Assembly (NCBI RefSeq): GCF_000963965.1
Contig: NZ_BAMX01000010.1
Span: forward strand, 175,101 to 239,100
Length of the DNA: 64,000 nt
Direction: 5' to 3'
Source of the DNA: Acetobacter orientalis
GTDB lineage: Bacteria; Pseudomonadota; Alphaproteobacteria; Acetobacterales; Acetobacteraceae
This document shows positions 9,501 through 19,416 of the stretch, one piece after another. A program made the position numbers and the translations under genes. How positions within the stretch are numbered: the stretch's first letter is position 1; the number at the start of each line of letters is the position of its first letter. The notes under the pieces were generated by a model. That model was not told the DNA's origin. It ran no database searches and saw nothing but the letters and a program-made list of their open reading frames with translations.

Positions 9501-10085
9501 ATGCGTTTTTTAGCCTTTGCAGCACTTCCGGCCTTATCTTTTCTATACCTTAGCACGGCTGTAGCAGCCCCAGCCCAGCAACACCTCACACTAACCCCTA
9601 ACAACACCCAAGCCCGCCTACAGGCTAGTTCGGCTGTGTCTTCCATAGATGGCACATTTGAAAAAGTTAGCGGCTCTCTCAGTTATAATCTGGAAGAGCA
9701 AAGCTGCCATGTAGACCTAACCATGAACGTAGACAGCCTTAAAGTAGGCAGTGCGCTTATAAAAGGCGTTATGCTCTCTGGCCTTATGTTGGATAGTGAT
9801 TCCCACCCTACCATGCATTATGTAGGTGATTGCACACCTAAAATAATCCATGGCAAGCTCCATACGCAACTTGTTGGCACCCTCACCATGAGAGGTCAAA
9901 CACACCCTCTTACGTTTGCCGTGCAAATGCATTTTACGGGTAACACGTTAACCAGCATTGCCAGTAACGCCGAGTTTGACCAACGAAAATGGGGGTTAAG
10001 CACCCTGCTCCATACGGTTGACCCTATGGTCAAAACCCAAACCCTTATTACCTTACCCGCACCCAACTCAGCCACTGCGCCCTAA
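9501..10085 (+). CDS. YceI family periplasmic protein
   Basis: This 194-residue protein has a signal peptide (MRFLAFAALPALSFLYLSTA, cleavage after AVAAPA) followed by a single YceI beta-barrel domain. YceI proteins are lipocalin-like and bind polyisoprenoid or related amphiphiles in the periplasm. Recognisable segments are ASSAVSSIDGTFEKVSGSLS, GVMLSGLMLDSDSHPTMHYV, LTMRGQTHPLTFAV and the C-terminal FDQRKWGL. Length fits the family. The exact ligand is unknown. The upstream region is AT-rich and likely carries its own promoter. Confidence 0.82.
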   Translation: MRFLAFAALPALSFLYLSTAVAAPAQQHLTLTPNNTQARLQASSAVSSIDGTFEKVSGSLSYNLEEQSCHVDLTMNVDSLKVGSALIKGVMLSGLMLDSDSHPTMHYVGDCTPKIIHGKLHTQLVGTLTMRGQTHPLTFAVQMHFTGNTLTSIASNAEFDQRKWGLSTLLHTVDPMVKTQTLITLPAPNSATAP

Positions 10086-10531
10086 CACCACAACTTTATA
10101 TATTAAGCACGGGCTACAAGTTTGCTGCACCACAAATACACAAACAGCCAAAACTATTTTGGTTTTCTGCATGAACGAAGTGTGATGCTCATCATCAATC
10201 AGATCAGAACACATTACGCTCTGCACGTTTCACTAAATAGGCTGCCGCAAAAGTCAGGCAAGTCGATCTTATGTGCCGTTTGAGACATGCAAATATGGCT
10301 GCGTCACTTCAATAAAGCGGGCATCGTGGCAGCCCTCTCGCGCCTTTAGTCTTAGCAATACACAACCAGAGCGTGATTATAGTTCTTGAAAATAACGCTA
10401 TGCTTAAAAGTTTTTAACGATGCAGCAAAACACGCCACTAAATATGAGGGAAAACGCTAAACGCCTGCATGGCAGCGCCTCAAAAACGGCAGCACCATGC
10501 AGGCATAAATTAAGAACGACCCATTAGCACT
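10086..10531. other. Intergenic stretch between convergent genes
   Basis: About 446 bases separate the convergent YceI and Gly-zipper genes. No protein-like frame or RNA gene was recognised. Only the hairpin at 10463-10504 stands out. Confidence 0.5.
10463..10504 (-). terminator. Stem-loop downstream of the Gly-zipper gene
   Basis: GCCTGCATGG (10463-10472) and CCATGCAGGC (10495-10504) form a perfect 10-bp stem with a 22-nt loop, 28 bases past the end of the minus-strand gene. On that strand it is followed by GTTTAGCGTTTT, a loose T-rich tail. Confidence 0.5.
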
Positions 10532-10906
10532 TTAAAACTGTGCGTTTTCCTGTGCTGGGGCTTTAGCGCCCTCTTGCTGGGCGGGGTTTTCTGAGGTCAA
10601 TTTACCCGGCGTGGTTGAGTGCTCAACATCGTACGCCGTTGCTTTTTCCTGATAGGTGCCTTTTGCGCCGGGGTGTTCCTTATCATACAAGGCGGCTTTC
10701 TGCTTGGCTTCCTTACGGTATTCGTGGCGGCGGTACATGCCAGTTACGCAGCCCCCTACTGCCCCAAGCACACCGTGGTTCACCAAATGGCCACCAACCG
10801 CACCAGCCGCACCATATTTTAGGCACCCGCCGGGTTCAGCCTGCGCCACCGTACCCGTGGTAAGGGCAACAGCGGCAACAGCCGCCAAAAGTGTAAACTG
10901 CCGCAT
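10532..10906 (-). CDS. Exported glycine-zipper (YMGG-like) protein
   Basis: The 124-residue product has a signal peptide (LLAAVAAVALTTGTVAQAE) and a glycine-zipper segment GAAGAVGGHLVNHGVLGAVGG at about residues 32-53, a pattern used for membrane-associated helix packing. A basic patch, RRHEYRKEAKQK, follows. The C-terminal half is hydrophilic and probably disordered, rich in Glu, Pro and Ala. Such small YMGG-like envelope proteins are common in acetic acid bacteria; no biochemical role is known. It is transcribed alone on the minus strand with a stem-loop after its end. Confidence 0.7.
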   Translation of the reverse strand: MRQFTLLAAVAAVALTTGTVAQAEPGGCLKYGAAGAVGGHLVNHGVLGAVGGCVTGMYRRHEYRKEAKQKAALYDKEHPGAKGTYQEKATAYDVEHSTTPGKLTSENPAQQEGAKAPAQENAQF

Positions 10907-11478
10907 AAACTCTTTTTCCTCACACTACCGTTCTCAGCTAACGGCTCCAGTCTTTCAATATAGTCACGCGGCTGTGTTCTCACAATGCCAGCATGTTGCA
11001 GGCCGTCACCCACGTAGCTAGCAAGACCCGCCTTACACATAACCAAGATGCGACACTTAACTTACCAGTACAAAGCATAACGCCTTGGCTTGCACACTCT
11101 CATTGCTCATTCGAAAATTCATAATTCAAGAATCAAGAGGCTGTTTTTGTAAATAATAAACAATTTTTCTGCCATGATGCACTCACATCGTATTAGCACA
11201 CCCAACAACGCGTTCAGGCCACTAGAAGGAATACCGGCCCCACTTAAAACAATATTTACAACGGCGCTACGAGCGCGCTTCAAGAGCCGTCAGCCGCCCA
11301 CTAAGGGCTAACTTACTATCTCGAGGCTACCCACGCGGCCTTTGTACCCCGCAACAGCAGCATCGTGGCTGTCGAAATACCTAATTTAAGCACACACGCC
11401 CTTACAAACAGGGACACTACTTTTTTGCAGCACTTTTGAAGGTATTTTTTGACAGGCCTCTCTCAGAAGGTCGTCCCC
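10907..11478. other. Long intergenic stretch, no gene recognised
   Basis: The 572 bases lie upstream of the Gly-zipper gene and downstream of fRMsr, both on the minus strand. No coherent reading frame, tRNA or strong hairpin was seen. An AT-rich block around 11100-11170 may be promoter DNA for the Gly-zipper gene. A small RNA cannot be excluded by eye. Confidence 0.45.
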
Positions 11479-11970
11479 TTACAGGAACAACACTGCCTCA
11501 CCTCGGCTGAGAGCCTGCACCACCACGTCCAAAACGGCTTCAAGCAATTTTTGCTCTGCGGCACCAAAGCGGTTTTTAAGGGGGCTATCTAGGTCAAGCA
11601 CCCCCAATAAGGTGCCATGGAGCAGTACAGGCAGTACCATTTCTGATGCAGATGCCCCATCGCAGGCAATATGACCGGGAAAAGCGTGCACATCTGGCAC
11701 AATGCAAGCCGTTTTGCTTTGTGCAACCGTACCACACACACCCTTACCCAACGGAATACGCGTACACGCCACCCGCCCCTGAAACGGGCCTAAAACAAGC
11801 TCACCATGCCGTAGCAGGTAAAACCCCGCCCAGTTCAGGTCTGGCAAAGCCTCAAACACTAAAGCTGAGACATTCGCCAATGTTGCAATCAGGTCTGTTT
11901 CATGTGCCGTCACCCCTTTAACTGCGCTCAGCAGGTCGTCTGGGGTTAGGCGTTGGGCTGGGGCACTCAT
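11479..11970 (-). CDS. Free methionine-(R)-sulfoxide reductase, GAF-domain type
   Basis: This 163-residue cytosolic protein is a stand-alone GAF domain of the fRMsr (MsrC) family, which reduces free methionine-R-sulfoxide using thioredoxin. Diagnostic features are DLNWAGFYLL, LGPFQGRVACTRI, the catalytic-cysteine segment GKGVCGTVA, and HIACDGASASEMVLPV followed by LLGVLDLDSP. The three cysteines expected for the enzyme (in VACTRI, GVCG and IACD) are all present. It lies 16 bases after an exported protein gene on the same strand, so both are probably co-transcribed. Confidence 0.9.
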   Translation of the reverse strand: MSAPAQRLTPDDLLSAVKGVTAHETDLIATLANVSALVFEALPDLNWAGFYLLRHGELVLGPFQGRVACTRIPLGKGVCGTVAQSKTACIVPDVHAFPGHIACDGASASEMVLPVLLHGTLLGVLDLDSPLKNRFGAAEQKLLEAVLDVVVQALSRGEAVLFL

Positions 11971-11986
11971 ACGCGCAAAACCGTTC

Positions 11987-12478
11987 TTATTTGGTGTTTA
12001 ACAAATCTGGCCCACGCAGCGCAGAGCGGCTGCACACTGCGGCCTGCAAACGCGGCTTGAGTGTTGTAACATCAAACATTGTGTTTTTATCGAGCATAAG
12101 GCGGCCTACACCACCCCACGCATAAGCAGGGTTAGTGCTTACGCCCGGTTTGCGCGCAAGTTTACGCCCTAACACACGTACTGTTGTATCTGTTGTCAGG
12201 TTATGCCCGTAGCAATACGCCATAAGCCCCGCCACATTCGCGGCTGAAGCACCCTCAACTGTTGGAATACCATCATAGTCCAGCACGCCGGGGGCGGCAT
12301 TAGCTGCTGTCATGGGTGGGGCTGTTCTTGGCACCACCAGCTTACCGGGCGCGTGGCTTGGCACGGGGGGCTGTGTGTCTGTCTGGGCATGGGCTGGTGT
12401 GCCAAGCGCTATAAGCCCTACGCAGCTGCTAACAGCCAGTGCTGCTGCCAGCTTGGAAACCAGACAAGATCCAGACAT
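11987..12478 (-). CDS. Exported hypothetical protein
   Basis: The 163-residue protein has a signal peptide (ALAVSSCVGLIALGTPAHAQ), a Pro/Thr-rich linker to about residue 65, and a conserved-looking C-terminal domain containing AANVAGLMAYCYGHNL, TTDTTVRVLGRKLARKPGV and a final LKPRLQAAVCSRSAL with two cysteines (C88-like and near the C-terminus) that may form a disulfide. I do not recognise a named family, though small secreted proteins of this shape occur in acetic acid bacteria. It is the first gene of a two-gene unit with fRMsr. Confidence 0.6.
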   Translation of the reverse strand: MSGSCLVSKLAAALAVSSCVGLIALGTPAHAQTDTQPPVPSHAPGKLVVPRTAPPMTAANAAPGVLDYDGIPTVEGASAANVAGLMAYCYGHNLTTDTTVRVLGRKLARKPGVSTNPAYAWGGVGRLMLDKNTMFDVTTLKPRLQAAVCSRSALRGPDLLNTK

Positions 12479-12629
12479 ATGGTAATTCCTTAAAACAAAA
12501 GAGACGCTACAGACTTAAAAACACTTAGCCACAGGCGGCAAGCCACTTAGCCTGTTTTACTGCCATGCCCCCGGCACCAAACGCTTGCACACAAAACGCC
12601 CATAAGGTTGCCCCCGCTCGTATTTACCC

Positions 12630-12658
12630 TTGGCAGCCTGCGTGCTTTGCGCTAGGGA
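12630..12658 (+). promoter_or_regulatory. Candidate sigma-70 promoter of the tRNA-Arg gene
   Basis: TTGGCA (12630-12635) and TAGGGA (12653-12658) are 17 bases apart and end ten bases before the tRNA 5' end. The -10 box is a poor match, so the call is tentative. Confidence 0.35.
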
Positions 12659-12667
12659 GAAGGCCAC

Positions 12668-12744
12668 GGACCCGTAGCTCAGCTGGATAGAGCGTCGCCC
12701 TCCGAAGGCGAAGGTCACGCGTTCGAATCGCGTCGGGTCCACCA
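12668..12744 (+). tRNA. tRNA-Arg (anticodon CCG)
   Basis: The 77-base gene folds as a standard cloverleaf. The acceptor stem GGACCCG pairs with CGGGTCC; the D-arm is GCTCAGCTGGATAGAGC; the anticodon stem TCGCC/GGCGA carries loop CTCCGAA with anticodon CCG, reading CGG; and the T-arm ACGCG/CGCGT has loop TTCGAAT. The discriminator A is followed by an encoded CCA. No integrase gene or displaced tRNA end was seen nearby. Confidence 0.97.
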
Positions 12745-12881
12745 GCTCAATTCTCCAAATATGCTCCAATATCTCTTTAACGTATAGCCGCGCGCTGTTG
12801 CGCAGTGCTGTGCTCATTTGGCTCTGTGGCAAGCGGCTTTTGTGCGCAATACACCACGCCCACTTACGCCATCTCGTCGGG

Positions 12882-13964
12882 TTAAGGCCCCACTAAACTC
12901 TCTAGCCGGGCTGGCAACAAAATGGGTAACTCCTGCTTGCCATAGCCTAACTGGCCTTGTTGGCTGGCAAACCATAGGGCTGCGGCACTGTCCCCACCCG
13001 ATGAGAGCCAATGGCTGGGGTTAAACATCCAGCTTACTATGTCTTGCATAAGCAGCGCCCCATTACGGTCGCGGAGCAAAAGGTGGTGGCCACCGGGTAT
13101 TACGTCCAAACGTGCTTTTGTTAAGGCTTGTATTTGCGCCATTGCCTGCCACGCCTGCGCCATAGCGGCGGGGGGCACAAGTTGGTCTTTATCGCCATAC
13201 GCACAAAATACAGGCCCATGCAGGTTTTTGGCAGCATGGGCCGCTTGCCGCATAAGGGTAACCAGCCCTTGCAGGGCTTCCCAACGGGTGGCGTGTAGCG
13301 TTAGGGGGTTGTAGTATAGCCGTATCAGCGCGGCCATATTATCGCTTGCAACAACATGCACAGGCACGCTGTGCTCCGGTACCAAGGCGTGGGGGGCCAA
13401 GGTGCTAAACACCCCCAATGGCGCGCGCGCCACGGCTCCCAAATTCCAAACAGCAGGCGCAAGCAGCACCGTGCCGGCTACGTTTGGTGCATCGGGCTGG
13501 GCCATAAGCACCATTAACACAGCGCCCCCCATGCTTTCTCCAGCCAAATAAAGCGGTGTCGTGGGGTGCTCATGCTGCAGGTGGGCCACAATATTGCGTA
13601 TATCAGCCACCATGCGGGGCGTACCGGCCCAAAAGCTCCGGCCGGGGGCTTGCCCAAAACCTCTTTGGTCTGGCGCTATAACCGTTATGCCGTGTTGGGC
13701 AAATTGGGCGGCTGGCACCTCCCATGCGTCTCGGCTGTCATTAAAGCCATGCAGCGCCAGCATAAGGGCGCGCTCTTTGCCCTGTGCGGGCCAGAGCCGT
13801 GCGGGTAACACGGCACCATCAGACAGAGTAAAGTGTAACTGTGCAGGCACAAGGCGGGCAGCCTCACGCCATTGTGCAGGTGGCTTGGGCGCGGGCGGCA
13901 TAACGGTGCTACATGCCGCCACCATAAGCAGCAAACACAGAGCCAGTACACGTTTTAGCACCAT
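12882..13964 (-). CDS. Lipoprotein alpha/beta hydrolase (lysophospholipase-like)
   Basis: The 360-residue protein starts with a lipoprotein signal (MVLKRVLALCLLLMVAAC, lipobox VAAC), so it should be lipid-anchored in the envelope. The remainder is a serine alpha/beta hydrolase of the monoglyceride lipase/lysophospholipase type. LHGFNDSRDAW forms the oxyanion region, GESMGG holds the nucleophile serine near residue 140, an acid lies in YGDKDQLVPP, and the catalytic histidine is in PGGHHLLLRD. The substrate is unknown. ATG 13964 is chosen because it puts the lipobox at the proper position; the upstream in-frame start adds 34 unrelated residues. The gene diverges from the zf-CHCC gene. Confidence 0.82.
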   Translation of the reverse strand: MVLKRVLALCLLLMVAACSTVMPPAPKPPAQWREAARLVPAQLHFTLSDGAVLPARLWPAQGKERALMLALHGFNDSRDAWEVPAAQFAQHGITVIAPDQRGFGQAPGRSFWAGTPRMVADIRNIVAHLQHEHPTTPLYLAGESMGGAVLMVLMAQPDAPNVAGTVLLAPAVWNLGAVARAPLGVFSTLAPHALVPEHSVPVHVVASDNMAALIRLYYNPLTLHATRWEALQGLVTLMRQAAHAAKNLHGPVFCAYGDKDQLVPPAAMAQAWQAMAQIQALTKARLDVIPGGHHLLLRDRNGALLMQDIVSWMFNPSHWLSSGGDSAAALWFASQQGQLGYGKQELPILLPARLESLVGP

Positions 13965-14130
13965 TAATTCTGCACCCTTTTTAACGCAGCTTTTGCGCCT
14001 TACCCGACTGCTCACGCTGATGGGATAACCCAGCACATAGCAACACACCACACACAGAGTTAACATGCCTTTTGCGATAAACCAGAGTCGGTTTTAATGC
14101 CTGCCTTTTGGGCTTTGAAGGACGTGTTAC

Positions 14131-14346
14131 ATGCTCATCCAGCCGCAAAACCCTGCCCCACGCCCCCGGTTGGGGCATGTTGAAACCATAGTGGTCGATA
14201 CTCGTAAAATTGCCTGCGATGGGGGCTTAGGTGCACTGGGGCACCCACGTGTATGGCTTAAAATAGCAGACCACCAAACGGTATGCCCCTATTGCTCGCG
14301 CCTGTTTGTGCTGCAACCAGACACCCCACACACGCACGACCATTAA
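14131..14346 (+). CDS. zf-CHCC zinc-finger domain protein
   Basis: This 71-residue protein is a single zf-CHCC domain, the family that includes the NDUFS6/NUMM accessory subunit of complex I. The conserved core is present: KIACDGGLGALGHPRVWLKI followed by TVCPYCSRLFVL, giving the Cys-His-Cys-Cys zinc ligands. In Alphaproteobacteria it occurs as a free-standing small protein and may be tied to complex I assembly, but the role in this organism is inferred from the family only. The C-terminus is His-rich (THDH). It diverges from the lipoprotein hydrolase gene over a 166-base gap. Confidence 0.88.
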   Translation: MLIQPQNPAPRPRLGHVETIVVDTRKIACDGGLGALGHPRVWLKIADHQTVCPYCSRLFVLQPDTPHTHDH

Positions 14347-14487
14347 CTCTACAGTTCTGACAGCCCGCGCTAGCCAGAAGCCTTACGCAGCAGCACACTC
14401 TCATAGCCCTACCCAACAAAGGTATATGCGTTATAGAGTAGGGTATTCCCGTAAAGTGGTTTTTGCTCTGCTTGAAAGACTGCATGC

Positions 14488-16641
14488 ATGCGCATTTTCT
14501 CCCGCTCCTTTGTTACGCGCCTGTTTGCTGCTGTGCCGTTTGCTGCCAGCATTGGGTTAGCTACCACCCTACCCAATGCTGCCCAGGCAAAAGAAAGTGC
14601 GGCTGTTAGCACTGAGCATTCCCAAGCCACTCTCATTACCGCATTAGACAGCACAGATGGCTCTGCCCCCCTAGCCGTTGCCCTTCGGTTACGCTTACAG
14701 CCCGGCTGGCACACTTACGGCCAAAACCCGGGAGATGCGGGCGAGCCAACGGCCGTAACCCTAACCGCACAAGGGGCGTTAACCGGCCAGACCGACCATA
14801 TTACATGGCCAACCCCACGTCGCATTAGAGAAGCCTCTCTCATGTCGTACGCCTATACTGGTGATGTTGTGTTGCCTTTGGCACTGTCTCTGGCACCAAG
14901 CAAAAACACGCTTACAGATGGCAGCCGCAATACGGTTTTAAACGCCCACGCCACGTGGTTGGTATGCGCAACACTCTGTGTGCCAGAAGAGGCAACTTTA
15001 ACACTTACACTCCCCTACGGGCCGCCTACCCCTTCAACCCAAGCCCCTTTATTTGAGGCAGCAAGCCAAGCCACCCCTGTGCCCTCACCTTACCACGCCA
15101 CCATTGCCCCCAATGGGGCATTGCATCTGAGTGGGCCAGATCTTTCCCCCGTTGCGGTTAAAAAGGCATGGTTCATGCCTGACCAGTCTGGGCTTATAGA
15201 CCAACCCGCAGAGCAACCACTTACTGTGCACAACGGCTCTCTCACCCTTAAACTTAAGCGCTTGCCAGAATTTGGGCCACAACAGCTGCTTTCTGGTACA
15301 CTGGTTTTGCAAGATGCTGCGGGCAGCCAACATGCTCTTGCCCAAAAAGCAGAGCCTACCAGCACCAACCCACCCGATGAGACTTTAGAGGCAGAACCAG
15401 AAACCGGCTTATTCAAACTGGTTTTATTTGCCTTTTTGGGTGGGCTTATTCTTAACCTTATGCCGTGCGTTTTTCCTATTCTGGCCATGAAGGCGCTTAC
15501 CGTAGCCCGTTTAGGTAAAACTGAACGCCGCATCCAAACCTTAAGCGCTCTGTGCTATACTTTTGGTATATTAATCACGTTTTTAACCCTTGGCGGTCTG
15601 CTTCTTGGGTTACGTATGGCGGGTAATACAGCGGGCTGGGGCTTTCAGTTTCAGTCACCGCTGTTTGTTACACTCGTTACGTGGCTCCTGTTTGTTATGG
15701 CGCTTAACCTGTTAGGGGTTTTTGAGTTTTTACCCGTTAATACAGGCAGTAAAAACCAAACCACCCCACAGCATGGCCATTGGCACGATATTCTAACCGG
15801 CATTTTGGCCGTTGTTGTTGCAACCCCCTGCACAGCCCCTTTTATGGGGGTTGCCATTGCAGGGGCACTCTCTGGCCCACCGGTTATAGGGCTGGGTATT
15901 TTTGCCGCTATGGGCCTTGGCTTAGCGGCCCCCTACCTTGTGCTTACCCTTGCTCCCGGCCTAGCCGCACACCTACCCCGCCCCGGCGTATGGATGCAGT
16001 ATTTACGCCAGTTTTTGGCCTTTCCACTTTTAGGCACCTGCGTGTGGTTGCTGTGGGTAGCCGCGTTAGAAGGCGGGGCAAATGTTGTGCTGCTGCTTTC
16101 AACCGGGCTTGTGTTGTTGGCTTTTGCTGTATGGTTGTACGGGGTAGCGCAGGCGCGCCTTATACAACATGGCCATAGCCGTGGTACGGCAGCGCTGCAC
16201 GGGCTTGCACTTTTGGGGCTTATAGCAGCCCTTGCGCTGGCACCTGCTTTGCACCATTTGGCAGGGCAACCACCAACCAATACCACACAACCTGCTACAC
16301 TCCCCAAAGGGGTAGAAGCGTTTACCCAAGAACGCTTTGAAAGCCTAAAAGCCCAAGGCAAACCCGTTTTTGTAGATATGACAGCCGCATGGTGCATTAC
16401 CTGCCTAGTAAACGAGCGCGTGGCGCTTGATACAGCCAGCATACAACAGGCTTTTGCCCAATATGGCGTTACCCTACTGCGCGGAGACTGGACAAACCAC
16501 GCCCCCGCCATAAGCGCCTTTTTAAAAGCCCACCACAGAGACGGCGTGCCACTTTACATTTATAATGCAGGCCACGGCCCAGACCAGATTTTACCCCAAA
16601 TTTTAACACCGGGCTTGGTGCTAAAAACTATTACCCCTTAA
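14488..16641 (+). CDS. dsbD: Protein-disulfide reductase DsbD (thiol:disulfide interchange protein)
   Basis: DsbD carries electrons from cytosolic thioredoxin across the inner membrane to periplasmic thiol proteins. The 717-residue product has a signal peptide (to about residue 35) and an N-terminal alpha domain with the reactive pair VCATLC near residue 160. An eight-helix beta domain starts near residue 310, with NLMPCVFP (~325) and ATPCTAPFMG (~445) supplying the two membrane cysteines. A C-terminal thioredoxin-like gamma domain has AAWCITC near residue 635. All six redox cysteines are present and the order alpha-beta-gamma is normal. Together with the SCO-like gene it suggests active periplasmic thiol/metallation chemistry. 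Confidence 0.93.
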   Translation: MRIFSRSFVTRLFAAVPFAASIGLATTLPNAAQAKESAAVSTEHSQATLITALDSTDGSAPLAVALRLRLQPGWHTYGQNPGDAGEPTAVTLTAQGALTGQTDHITWPTPRRIREASLMSYAYTGDVVLPLALSLAPSKNTLTDGSRNTVLNAHATWLVCATLCVPEEATLTLTLPYGPPTPSTQAPLFEAASQATPVPSPYHATIAPNGALHLSGPDLSPVAVKKAWFMPDQSGLIDQPAEQPLTVHNGSLTLKLKRLPEFGPQQLLSGTLVLQDAAGSQHALAQKAEPTSTNPPDETLEAEPETGLFKLVLFAFLGGLILNLMPCVFPILAMKALTVARLGKTERRIQTLSALCYTFGILITFLTLGGLLLGLRMAGNTAGWGFQFQSPLFVTLVTWLLFVMALNLLGVFEFLPVNTGSKNQTTPQHGHWHDILTGILAVVVATPCTAPFMGVAIAGALSGPPVIGLGIFAAMGLGLAAPYLVLTLAPGLAAHLPRPGVWMQYLRQFLAFPLLGTCVWLLWVAALEGGANVVLLLSTGLVLLAFAVWLYGVAQARLIQHGHSRGTAALHGLALLGLIAALALAPALHHLAGQPPTNTTQPATLPKGVEAFTQERFESLKAQGKPVFVDMTAAWCITCLVNERVALDTASIQQAFAQYGVTLLRGDWTNHAPAISAFLKAHHRDGVPLYIYNAGHGPDQILPQILTPGLVLKTITP

Positions 16642-16858
16642 AAACAACTCGACCTGCCGCCCTTTGCAAAAAGCTTAATGGCCCAAGCAATAGGGTGGCA
16701 AAACCGCGATAGGAAAGTGCCTCGGTCGCGCATTAAACCGCAACAGCGCCGCAGCACTTATGCGCACCCTACATAAATGTTATGTTATATCATTTTACTC
16801 TTTTTAAAAATTTATTTAATCTGGCCAGAACAAAAATAACAGTCTGGAACTATGCACC

Positions 16859-19268
16859 GTGCCACGGGTCTTTTTACCACCGTCTGACACCACGTTTTTG
16901 TTTGCTCTGCTGCTAACAGCGGCCTTAACCAGTTTTGGCGGCATGGCAGAAGCCGATACCGCGCCAGAAACACCCCCCAAACAAATAAAAGACCAAGAGA
17001 GCGAGAAAGAAGACCCCCGCCCCCCTTCTGCCCATGGGCCGGAGTATGTCACTGTTAAAAGCAGCGCCACGGCAGATGGCACAACCCACCACACACCCGG
17101 TGGTGGGCTTATGCCGCCCCAAAAAGCACCACGCGCCCAAAGCGGTATAACCCGAGATTTTATCGCACGCCAAAGCCCGACCGAAAGCCCTGTTGCCCTC
17201 ATAGCCAACCTGCCGGGCGTTATTTACGCCGCAAACGACCCCCTTGGCACAAACGATGACCAACAAGGCCTTTCTGTCAGAGGGTTAGACCAAACTGAAA
17301 TAGGCTACCTGTTTGAAGGCGTACCCGCGGCCCCACCGCTTTTTTTAACACCCTACACCTCTGCCACGGCAGATACAGAAAACATTCGCAGCATTACACT
17401 CACTCAAGGTTCGTCAGATGCCACTGCCTCGCTTTATAATGCCGTAGGGGGGCAATTAAGTGTACAAATGGCACAACCCGAGAAAAATGCAGGGGGTTTT
17501 ATAGACCTCTCTTACGGGTCTTACGCGCTCAATCGCGAATTTTTGCGGCTTGATAGCGGTGAGATAGGCCATAGTGGCATAACCAGCTTTGCCTCTTTTT
17601 CATACCGAGATGCCGCCCAATGGCGCGGGGCCGGGCATAGCCCGCGCTATCATCTTGACAGCCGCCTCGCCAAAGAATGGGGCCAAGGCAGCAAAACCTC
17701 TCTTATTTTTTCGTATAACTGGCAACGGCAATTTTACCTGCGCGCCCCTACCAAAACCCAATGGCAGGCCAACGGTACCCACTTTAACTACACCAGCCAC
17801 TACACAGACGGAGACACCGCTTATTACCTGTTACAAGAAAATGCACGGGCCCAAACTTTTATAGCTGCACCAACAGAATTTGCGCTTACCAAGCAGTTAC
17901 ACCTCTCTCTTAACCCCTATTTTATTTACGTAACGGGGTATGATAGCTACGGCACAACGCTAGACCCTACAGGCAGCTACCAAGGCAACCAACCAGCAGG
18001 CACCTTACAGGGCGGCACTATTGGTAAAAATGGCCTTATTACTGCAGTTGCAACCGACACGTTTAAACAGGCCCACTCTGGCATTACTGCGTCTTTACGG
18101 TGGGACTACGGGCATAATACCCTAACTGCGGGCACTTGGTATTCTTACTACGATTTTTCAAACCCATCCCGCTATGCCGCGGTTAACGCGCAAGGGGGGG
18201 GCCAATAATATGCAGGGCCACCAGCCTATTTTAACCCAAACGGGTGAGCCACTTACCTCTTACAACTCGCACTTGGTACAACAAGTTAACGCCCTTTTTG
18301 TGCAAGAGCGCTTTCGCGCCCTTTCCAACCGCTTAACACTGTCTGCGGCCTTTAGGGCCATTATGGTAACGCGCACCATAAGCAACGCTTTACCGGGGGC
18401 ACGATACAGAAATGGTGCCAGTTATTTTTCACCACAACCACAGGTTAGTGCCAGTTACGACATAACCCCGCACGACCAAGTTTTTATAAACGGTACAACA
18501 GGGTTTAGGGCACCCTCTGGTATTTCTAACTACAATGACCGTTTTAGCGTAAGCACCGGCAAACAAAACCGCAGTGCAACAGCAGACACAAAACCCGAAT
18601 ATTCAATTGGGGAAGAGTTAGGCTACCGCCATACCGGGCCGGTCAATATTGCTGCCTCTGTGTTTAACTACAACTTTACCAACCGCCAGATTAGCACCAC
18701 CAGCAGCTTAAACGGCGTTATGGTAACAGAGTCCATTAATGGTGGGGGCCAAACAGCACGCGGTGCCCAGCTTGAGGTAGGGCTTAGCCCGTGGCACCAT
18801 TTTAGCCCTTACGTGTCTGGGCAATATATTCATGCAACGCTGGATAATAACCTGCGCTCTGGCACAGATTACGTGCCCACCAAGGGCAAAAAAGCCATCC
18901 GCACACCAACTTTTTCGGGCAGTATTGGCTTGTCTTATGACAATGGGCACGCTTTTGGCCAATTTAGCCTCAACTATGTTGGCCCCACTTATTCTACTTT
19001 TATGAATGATGAGCGTATTCCCGGTTTTACAACGGCTAACCTCAGCATAGGGTACCGGCTTAAACAGGTGGGGTTTGCACGCTCTCCGCAAATTCAGCTT
19101 AACCTTATTAACCTTGGGCAGCCGGGGTATTTGTCTGGAGTTAACAGCGTGTCTTTCAATGCCAAAAGCACCAAAGGTATTTATGGCTCTACCATAGCGG
19201 GCCGCGCACCCACTTATTTTGTAGGGGGTGGCTTTGCGGGGGTGGTGTCTGTTTCTACCGGGTTTTAG
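16859..19268 (+). pseudogene. TonB-dependent receptor split by a +1 frameshift at a G8 tract (possibly phase-variable)
   Basis: Two adjacent frames encode one outer-membrane receptor. The first, from GTG 16859, has a signal peptide and a plug domain (LIANLPGVIYAANDPLG, GLSVRGLDQTEIGYLFEGVP, LYNAVGGQLSV) and stops at 18208. The second frame continues the 22-strand barrel directly and ends in the typical terminal Phe (VVSVSTGF). The switch occurs at eight G bases (18194-18201). Seven Gs would join both parts into an 802-residue receptor, the normal length, with no other lesion seen. This can be a real frameshift, a phase-variable ON/OFF tract, or a sequencing error. The ligand is unknown; siderophores are usual for the family. 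No STN signalling domain is visible. Confidence 0.8.
18194..18201 (+). repeat. G8 homopolymer tract at the receptor frameshift
   Basis: Eight consecutive Gs sit exactly where the reading frame changes from frame 2 to frame 3. Such tracts are prone to slipped-strand mispairing. Another G8 run in hemW (5316-5323) is in an intact frame. Confidence 0.9.
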
Positions 19269-19273
19269 GGCTT

Positions 19274-19295
19274 AGGCTGCTTGCTGGGGCAGCCT
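19274..19295 (+). terminator. Hairpin after the TonB receptor
   Basis: AGGCTGC (19274-19280) pairs with GCAGCCT (19289-19295) over an 8-nt loop, six bases after the receptor stop. It is followed only by TTAGC, so the terminator is weak. Confidence 0.45.
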
Positions 19296-19416
19296 TTAGC
19301 ATAGGGCTGGGTAACAAGTCGGTGCTGGACATCGGGGCTAAGGGCGCATATCCCAAACCAATGCTTTTCTTCTCTGCACGGCTGCACCCGGCAGCCCTGA
19401 AGCCGGTAGCCTGACC

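Noticed and set aside
12668..12744. tRNA-Arg as an integration site for a mobile element
   Set aside because: No integrase, direct repeat of the tRNA end or foreign gene block is seen next to it.
12557..12832. 91-codon frame on the minus strand across the tRNA-Arg gene
   Set aside because: It includes the complete tRNA on the opposite strand; coincidental.
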